DNA of 42,650 bases from Stramonita haemastoma (taxonomy: Eukaryota > Mollusca > Gastropoda > Neogastropoda > Muricidae), in NCBI GenBank assembly GCA_030674155.1, contig CM060325.1:13299528-13342177 (forward strand), given 5' to 3'. How positions within the stretch are numbered: the stretch's first letter is position 1; each line of letters opens with the position of its first letter. This document shows positions 34,397-42,650 of this stretch, piece by piece. Below the pieces are notes generated by a model. That model did no database searches. It had not been told where the DNA came from and worked only from the letters and a program-made list of their open reading frames with translations. The position numbers were made by a program, and so were the translations under genes.

Positions 34397-35620
34397 CCTT
34401 AGTCTGGCGACCGTGGGGGCTCTCCTGAAGACTTGACAACCAGTTTTATCCATTCCTCTCTCTGTTCTGCCTTTCTCAAAGTTTTGATCAGTTCTAGGCC
34501 GGTACATTCGCTGATGTTGTCCTCCCATCTCTTCCTTGGTCTGCCTCCTTGGACAGTGCCTTGCAGTATTGTTTTTGCAAGTCCATTTGATCTTGTGACA
34601 TGCCCGTACCATTTAAGTTTATGCTTCTTTTCAATCGATAGATTATTTTCGTAGGGACCAATGGTTTGCTGGATTCTGTTATGCACTTCTTCTTTGCTTT
34701 TGTGGTCTTTGTAGGAGATGCCAAGAAGTCTCCTGAAGCATCTCATCTCTACCGCCTGTACTCTCCTCTCCAAATCAGCAGTGAGGGTCCACGATTCACT
34801 GGCATACAGGAATATAGATATGACAAGAGAGCCATTAGTCTGATCTTGGAGTTGAGTGAAATATTTTTATCTCTCCGGATGGTGTTCAGTTTTGACAGTG
34901 TTGTTATTGTCTGTGCAATCCTGCATACTACCTCTGGCTTGGATCCATTGTCTGATATAACGGCTCCCCAGTACTTGAAGCCAGACTGAAGCTACAAGCA
35001 GAGACCATCATTGCTGAGGGACAAGCAGGTTTCAGAGCAGGGCTTAGCACAACTGTACAGATATTCAACCTAAAAATACTCTGTGACTGGTACCGCCAAC
35101 ACCAACAAGATATCTACCACGTTTTTATTGATTTTAAGAAGGCATTTGACAAGGTGTGGCGTGCAGCTTTGTGGGCAACCATGAATTTGCACAGCATCAA
35201 TGCAAACCTGATCAGAGTCATCAAAGAGCTGTACAACAAGGCCACCAGTGCAGTGTACTACAACAGCAACATTGGAGAGTGGTTTCGAACAACAGTAGGA
35301 GTAAGGCAGGGCTGTCTACTCTCACCCACTCTTTTCAACATCTTCCTTGAGAGAATCATGACTGATGCACTGGAACACCATAAAGGATCAGTCAGCATTG
35401 GTGGCAGAACAATCACAAACCTCCGCTTGGCAGATGACACTGACGGACTAGCAGGATCAGAACAAGAGCTTTCCAGCCTAACAGAACAGCTGAACAAGGC
35501 CTCTAAAACATACGGCATGGAAATCAATGCAGAGAAGACCAAACTGATGACCAATAATGCCAAGGGCATCAGCACTGATATCAGGGTCAATGGCCAGAAG
35601 CTGGAAACACTAAGAATAAC
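34397..35620 (-). mobile_element. Twin-primed RTE LINE copy (5' half inverted)
   Basis: The minus strand from about 34982 down to 34397 encodes the C-terminal part in sense order (FKYWGAVISDNGSKPE, then ERRVQAVEMRCFRRLLGIS, WYGHVTRSNGLAKTILQGT). The plus strand from about 34983 to 35620 encodes the preceding reverse-transcriptase part (QAGFRAGLSTTVQIFNL, YHVFIDFKKAFDKVW, RTTVGVRQGCLLSPTLF, LRLADDTDGLAGSE, ending GQKLETLR). The outer end of the inverted piece stops just before the residue block with which the sense piece starts. This is what internal second-strand priming produces. The (GATA)n tail is on the expected side. Confidence 0.87.
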
Positions 35621-35642
35621 AACAAAACATATAGTATATTGA
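35154..35642 (+). pseudogene. Inverted RT segment of the twin-primed LINE
   Basis: Longest open piece (162 codons) of the inverted half. It covers RT blocks from the AFDKVWRAALW motif through VRQGCLLSPTLFNIFLER and the active-site block RLADDTDGLAG to SEQELSSLTEQLNKASKTYG. The open frame begins further upstream, near 34990, without a start codon. No promoter or complete protein is present, so it is not a functional gene. Confidence 0.85.
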
Positions 35643-36047
35643 CTTCCATGAAACAGGTTAGTAATAAAGCGTATTATAACTACAGCTGTGAAATAGGCTT
35701 GCATTGTATGAAGCAGAAGTCTGCATGGTGAGTTACTGAAGCATCATGTTTGCTGCTGTGAAATGTTATCTGATTCTTCTTATACATCGTCGTCAGCTGC
35801 ATAGTATGCTTCTTGTGTGTTTTAGGGCTTTTATGACTCGTGCTGTTTTGATCATTTTATGTGAATGATGACAGCATGTCTGAATCTGAAGTTGACATTT
35901 GGTGTGTAGTTGAGCTCTTCCATGGAGGTTTTGTTAGCAGCTTTTAAAGGGATTATTCCAGAAGGTAAGTAACATCTCAGGTCTTTTATCCTGTGGCTGT
36001 ATTCCTAATCTTTATGTCTTTGTTGTAAATGTATTTCTAAACCCTGG

Positions 36048-36080
<33 letters not shown>

Positions 36081-36222
36081 TAAAAACTTTTATTCGTGTT
36101 GAAAGATCAATGAAATAAAGGTGTTTTTCCTTGGTCAGAATTAAGTGAATCAAAAATGCGTTGCATGCTTGTCATAGTATGCTGTAGATCTCTGTTCTGT
36201 GTTATGTGTTACTCGCGCGCGC

Positions 36223-36268
<46 letters not shown>

Positions 36269-36434
36269 AGAGTTAAACTCTTCATTAATTCTGTATTTAA
36301 AAAATGTCCTGGTTTTCTGGGCAGGCTGCATTGTGTAATAATATGTTTTTGATGCATGGTTCATTGTGCTCGTTTTGGAAATAAAGGTCTTTTGTAAAAA
36401 AAATAACAACAACAACAACAACAACAACAACAAC
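35643..36434. other. Unassigned AT-rich stretch with two polyadenylation-like sites
   Basis: No coding frame. AATAAAGG occurs near 36113 and 36378, the second followed by TCTTTTGTAAAAAAAATAAC and an AAC repeat. Simple repeats: (GTT)n 36047-36079, (CG)n(TG)n 36213-36267, (AAC)n 36402-36434. It could be a 3' untranslated region or a retroposed tail. Confidence 0.45.
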
Positions 36435-36496
36435 GACGGTGTTTTTGTTTCCTTAGCGGGGGAAGTGAAGTGTGTGTATCTGTATTTTGTACCCCT

Positions 36497-36874
36497 TTGT
36501 GTCACAGCAGATTTCTCTGCCTGAAATTCGGGCTGCTCTCCCCGGGAGACCGCCTCGCCACAAATGCAGCGCCTACCCATTTTTTTTTCCTGCATGCAAC
36601 TGTATTTGATTCCCTATCAGAGTGGCTTTTTTCTACAAAATTTTGCCAGGGTCAACCCCCTTGTTGCCGTGGGTTCTTTTACGTGCGCTAAATAGTGATG
36701 TGTAAAACACGGGACCTTGGTTTATGGTCTCATCTGAAAGATTAGCGCCCAGACCACCACTCAGGGTGTAATGGATGGGGAAAAAGTTTCGCGCCCAAAC
36801 GGGCACGAACCACCGCACACTCCGACCCGGACTTTTTGCTTTCTAGGTAAGGCGCGTACCACGTAGACCACCGA

Positions 36875-36875
<1 letters not shown>
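36497..36875 (-). mobile_element. SINE-B copy, full length
   Basis: Minus-strand copy of the element at 1752-2140. The head complement (ACCACGTAGACCACCG) is at 36860-36875, CTCATCTGAAAGATTAGCGC is the central block complement, and the tail complement CAGCAGATTTCTCTGCCTGA is at the left. A (TG)n tract (36877-36958) begins right at its 5' end. Confidence 0.9.

Positions 36876-36876
<1 letters not shown>

Positions 36877-36958
<82 letters not shown>
36877..36958. repeat. (TG)n microsatellite
   Basis: About 41 TG units adjoining the head of the SINE-B copy. Confidence 0.95.
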
Positions 36959-36961
<3 letters not shown>

Positions 36962-37103
36962 TTTAAGGCTGCAAGTGAAGATATTGTGGAAAATGTAGGT
37001 GTGAGGAATGATGTCTTCTATTCTCTGCATTCCGGCATTGGTAGAGATGCACAGTGCCAGGTATCTATATCCTCTTTAATGCCTGTAAGTACATACGTGT
37101 CTG

Positions 37104-37368
37104 CCGCCGCTGTAGCCTAGTGGTTAGGGCGTTGGACTCGTAATCTAAAGGTTGCGGTTCGATCCCAGCTTTCGGCTATGGCGTTGTGCCCTTGGAAAAG
37201 GCACTTTACGGCTATTTTCTCACCCCACCCAGGTGTTAAAGGGGTACCAACCTAGATAGACTGGCGTCCTATCCAGGGGGAGTCTATGATTCTCAGTCAC
37301 TTAACGCCACAGAAACCGGGATAAGCACCAGCCTGATGAGCCTTAGGCTCGGGACAGACTTTAACTTA
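37104..37368 (+). mobile_element. SINE-E copy with 13-bp target duplication
   Basis: The tRNA-like head GCTGTAGCCTAGTGGTTAGG and TGCGGTTCGATCCCAGC carries a loop ACTCGTAATCT. The body contains GTGCCCTTGGAAAAGGCACT, ACCCAGGTGTTAAAGGGGTA and a CTTTAACTTAA end. ACATACGTGTCTG flanks it at 37091-37103 and 37369-37381. The boxes are intact, so this is a young-looking insertion. Confidence 0.93.
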
Positions 37369-37383
37369 ACATACGTGTCTGAT

Positions 37384-38596
37384 CTTGTACAAAACTCTGA
37401 AGTCAATCAACACAGCATGGACACAAGAGAGGCAATATTACCTTGCCCATCTTGGGAGATGAATAAAGCACACTTCCATATTGAGGTGTCTAATGTAAAA
37501 AAAAGAATGACAATCTGAACATAATGGTCTCTGATGTTCGATCCCACATCCATCATAAATATTTTGACCATTTACAAATTTATACAGACGGATCACGTCT
37601 AGATAATCAAGAAACAGGTTCTGCTTTTGTTATACCAGCGTTAAAAATGGAAAAATCATATCATGTTGGTAAACATCACTCGATATTTACAGCAGAACTT
37701 GTAGCAATATTAATGGGTCTTACTTATATTCTTGATTTGCCATTATGTATATTTCAAATTCTTCTTTTTGTAGATTCTAAGTCGGTATTGTATGCTTTAA
37801 AATCTCCATGTTACAAGAAAGTTTCAAAAATTATATTGGAGATTAAGCATGTCGTACATCTCTTGACCTTAAAGGGGATAAATGTAAATTTTTGTTGGGT
37901 GCCTTCACACTCTGGATTCTTTCCAAATGAGTGGGCAGATAGAGCTGCTAAGAGAGGTGCAAAACATGAATGGGATTCAATAGAATTGCATGTGCCTTTA
38001 TCCTTGCAAGAGGGGTACAGCTTACTAGAACAGAAATCATGGGAAAAGGTCTTTGAAACAAATCAGCGAAATGGGAGACTGTTAACTAGGACTGCGATCA
38101 ATACCGATAATTTAACAGTTGTGAACCATTCAAAGACTTGTGTAAATGTTTTCATGTCAAGAAGAATTAATAAATTATTTTATAGAATGAAACTAAGTGC
38201 ATTGACAACCAAATCAGCAAAAATGGTAAATGTTTGTGTGGTGAGAATATCACTAATACGCGTATGCTTTTTGACTGCAAGAGTGTAAAGTCTTTCATGC
38301 CCCATTTTTCTGAAAACTCCCTTACCAGTATATTCAATAATTGAAAATTGGCATTTGAAATTGTGAAAGGTCTCTGTTACAGTCCCTCAGAACATTTGTT
38401 AGAATTACATTAATGTTAGTGAGTTGTTTTTTTTGTTTTTATTATTCCTGTTCCATTATCAAGTTTCTTTGTGTGGTGGGCGAGGGGTGAGGGGTTTGGT
38501 TGTTGATTTTATTATTATTATTTTTTTTTTTTAAAACACTTTTTTGGGGGGTCTAATATCACTAAAAGTGAACAGACGTAAAATTGAAGAGAACAA
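37384..38596 (+). pseudogene. RNase H-bearing LINE fragment (copy 2)
   Basis: The open frame 37524-38288 carries a complete RNase H fold region: LQIYTDGSRLDN (first Asp), FTAELVAILMGLTYI (Glu), LLFVDSKSVLYALK (Asp) and CWVPSHSGFFPNEWADRAAK (His and last Asp), so all usual acidic positions are present. Upstream, LPCPSWEMNKAHFHIEVSN belongs to the linker after the RT but is out of frame. Downstream, a one-base loss in an A run near 38223 shifts the Cys-rich motif CLCGENITNTRMLFDC; its His is Arg here compared with copy 1. The 3' end is GTGAACAGACGTAAAATTGA plus an AAC tail. The RT is missing. Confidence 0.82.
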
Positions 38597-38599
38597 CAA

Positions 38600-38936
38600 C
38601 AACAGAGCCAGGTCTTTTCCTGTGCTTGTAACTGTGCAGCAGGTCTGCCCACTGGCCTGGGCTGACATATTCCAGCTTCAGAGCAGCTCATTGTTGGCGC
38701 AGGATGCATGCTGAGTATGTTTGTTTTCACCTAACCTACCAAATGCTGACATGAATGTCGTGATCTTTAATCTTATCTTCTGCGCTGGCAGGTTTGCAAT
38801 TTTAAGTTGACCTGGGAGATTGTTAATTAATCACCATCCATAATTCACTTGACGCCACTGCTGAAGTTTGAACTCACTACTTCATGGACCCATGGGGTTG
38901 AAGTTAACGGTCTTAACCACTTGGCTATAGTGCCTG
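38600..38936 (-). mobile_element. SINE-F copy, tRNA-headed
   Basis: On the minus strand CACTATAGCCAAGTGGTTAA (A box) and GTGAGTTCAAACTTC (B box) form a tRNA-like head. A body containing GCATGCATCCTGCGCCAACA follows, with the end GACCTGGCTCTGTTGTTGTT. The GTT tail abuts the AAC end of the LINE on its left. Single copy in the window. Confidence 0.7.
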
Positions 38937-38940
38937 TAGG

Positions 38941-39197
38941 GGAACATTTTCGGTTGTTTCCTGGCTCGAGCTCTCAGGTTTACCAATGGTGAGATTTTTG
39001 TGAGAGCGGCTGTTTTAGAGGAACAGCATGAAATAAGACAAGACCAGACAGACTAGGCTGCTGTATGCTCAGTTGGCCGAGCAAAATTAGAAGCTTTCAG
39101 TAGAATATTGACGTCCATCTTGACAATACTAGTCTGAATAGCACATGTCCCAGTACCACAGCTACTGGCGGTCACATGCTCACAGGTTTATACACTC
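38941..39197. other. Unassigned spacer between two SINEs
   Basis: About 260 bp of unique sequence with no open frame or repeat I can recognise. Confidence 0.5.
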
Positions 39198-39481
39198 CAA
39201 GGTAACGGTAAAAGTGTCCCGTAACCTGTGTGGTCGTAGGGGAGCGAAACGTCACAGACCTCAACTTCTCTAGGGGCCAGCATGTTGAGGGCGGCGCCCA
39301 TCTCCTCTCCCTCGCTGCTTTACCTTCTAAGAGGGCAGGTACCCATTTACAGCTGGGGGAACTGTACTGTAGCCAAGGCGCGCAAACGGTTATCACCCAT
39401 CCAACTGGTAACCACGCTCGACGCTGCTGGACATTGGCTGGGGGACAGCGAGCGCTCTGACCACTGAGCTATCCCGTCCGC
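39198..39481 (-). mobile_element. SINE-G copy, tRNA-headed
   Basis: The minus strand begins GCGGACGGGATAGCTCAGTG, then a long head insertion (GAGCGCTCGCTGTCCCCCAG). Its body has CAGCTGTAAATGGGTACCTG, comparable to the AAAGGGGTACC block of SINE-E, and GACGTTTCGCTCCCCTACGA. The ends resemble each other (TATACACTC, TATACATTC), perhaps a decayed target duplication. Confidence 0.7.
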
Positions 39482-39710
39482 TATCCCTATACATTCTAAA
39501 ACTTGAAAATTAAAAGCTTTTGTTATTTTGATACTATACTTTCTACCATTCTTTAAGAGGAAAAATACGACTCAAAACGAAGAAAAAGGATGAACAGCAA
39601 CTTGATTAGTTCAAACCAGCCAACAGTGAAGATTTTTGGGTGTAAAATTGTAATCACAACAAAACAAAACAGGATTGTAACAATACAGTGATTTTTTTTC
39701 AAAGCCCCCC

Positions 39711-39713
39711 CCC

Positions 39714-39811
<98 letters not shown>

Positions 39812-39912
39812 ATTTAAAAAACTGCATACACACAGGGACTGGATGTAAATAAAAAGCACATGAGTGCTTATTCCATTATCCTCGATATAAAAGAATAAAT
39901 AATGAAATAAAA

Positions 39913-39950
<38 letters not shown>

Positions 39951-39965
39951 TGTCTCTCTCTCTCT
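39711..39965 (+). mobile_element. SINE-A tail between two CT tracts
   Basis: CT tract 39711-39808, then only the last 100 bp of SINE-A (AAAACTGCATACACACAGGG to CGATATAAAAGAATAAATAA, 39813-39912), then a second CT tract 39913-39965. The 5' part of the SINE is replaced by the microsatellite. Confidence 0.9.
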
Positions 39966-40067
39966 GTAAGTCTGGCGCAGGAGAGTGTGTGCACAGGACA
40001 CACATGCATTTGCTTTCGTGACTCCAAGCGAAGGTGTGACGCAGCAGCAACGCTCGCTACCCAGTCA

Positions 40068-42208
<2,141 letters not shown>

Positions 42209-42215
42209 CTGTAAC

Positions 42216-42650
42216 ACACGTTCAATACACACATCACACATCTGTCATAAACACACAACTTCTTCTTCTTCTTGGGAGTTACCCAGCTTATGTTTGTTTG
42301 TCCGTAGTGTTCGACGACGACCTCCAAAACAGCAGAGGAGGCAGCTGCTGTTTCGGAAACTGGGTAGAAATTTGATTATAGTGGAGATGCCTTGCCCACA
42401 GTACATCTCCACTCTCTCGGCCAAGAGGGCATAGTCCTATGGACACTCAGTGTTAGAGATGTTCTCCAAAGGCCAACTAGCCCCTAGGGCTGCAGCACAC
42501 AAGGACTGTGCAAGCCAAGCCTCCTAGTCTGAGAGTCATGGTTGATCACTAAAGACTTGAGCTGTAAAGTGGAATTCCATGGATGGGAAAACCACCGATC
42601 ATACAGCCTCTCACTTTGATGTTGCCCCCAGTGTCAATGGTCGAGAACTG
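42216..42650. other. Unassigned, AOAH intron or repeat
   Basis: No further AOAH exon is visible. A (CTT)n patch lies at about 42261-42274. The rest, with GAGAGTGGAGATGTACTGTG on the minus strand, looks like interspersed repeat of unknown type and runs off the window. Confidence 0.5.

Noticed and set aside
30631..35620. A single compound LINE with both RTE copies as one element
   Set aside because: The two have different subfamily sequences (FTYLGSKM versus FKYWGAVIS) and each has its own 3' end and tetranucleotide tail.
37104..37180. tRNA-like sequence with good A and B boxes
   Set aside because: It is the head of a SINE with body, tail and target duplication. The other tRNA-like heads likewise belong to SINEs.

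Overview
This window is repeat-rich animal genomic DNA, not bacterial. It shows introns with GT-AG borders, tRNA-derived SINEs, RTE-type LINEs, long dinucleotide tracts and two scaffold gaps of exactly 100 N. The mix of RTE LINEs of the 'endonuclease-reverse transcriptase' kind, several SINE families and heavy TG/CT/AC microsatellites suggests a mollusc, most likely a marine gastropod. The taxon is inference only.

The one host gene I can name lies at the right end on the minus strand. Three exons (42208-42149, 41612-41512, 40276-40068) encode the C-terminal part of an acyloxyacyl hydrolase (AOAH), the enzyme that deacylates lipopolysaccharide. They include the DGFH block of the lipase fold and the conserved FGDQG end. 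The upstream exons are outside the window. The middle exon does not keep one reading frame.

Left part (1-22.6 kb): a field of short elements. About twenty copies of one tRNA-headed SINE family (called SINE-A here) are interspersed with SINE-B, SINE-C and SINE-D copies. There is also a 947-bp terminal-inverted-repeat element nested in a SINE, several minisatellites (67-bp, 49/53-bp, 89-bp and 11-bp units), very long CT/GA, TG and TA tracts, and the 3' end of an RNase H-bearing LINE (21.06-21.96 kb). Many SINE-A copies are joined directly to CT tracts on their own strand.

Middle (22.65-30.6 kb): a 4.5-kb minisatellite with two interconvertible unit lengths (48 and 34 bp). It is followed by a 37-bp minisatellite that was split by a 5'-truncated RTE LINE with a 13-bp target duplication.

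Retrotransposon cluster (30.6-38.6 kb): a nearly full-length but dead RTE LINE (minus strand) carries endonuclease and reverse-transcriptase domains. A second LINE's 3' end is nested inside it, flanked by an 8-bp target duplication. Next to it lies another RTE copy split into two opposed halves, the signature of twin priming, with a 210-bp (ATCT)n tail. A second RNase H LINE fragment, interrupted by or adjoining a SINE with a 13-bp target duplication, completes the cluster.

No operon, CRISPR array, functional tRNA or rRNA was found. The most informative content is the AOAH gene and the stratigraphy of nested insertions.
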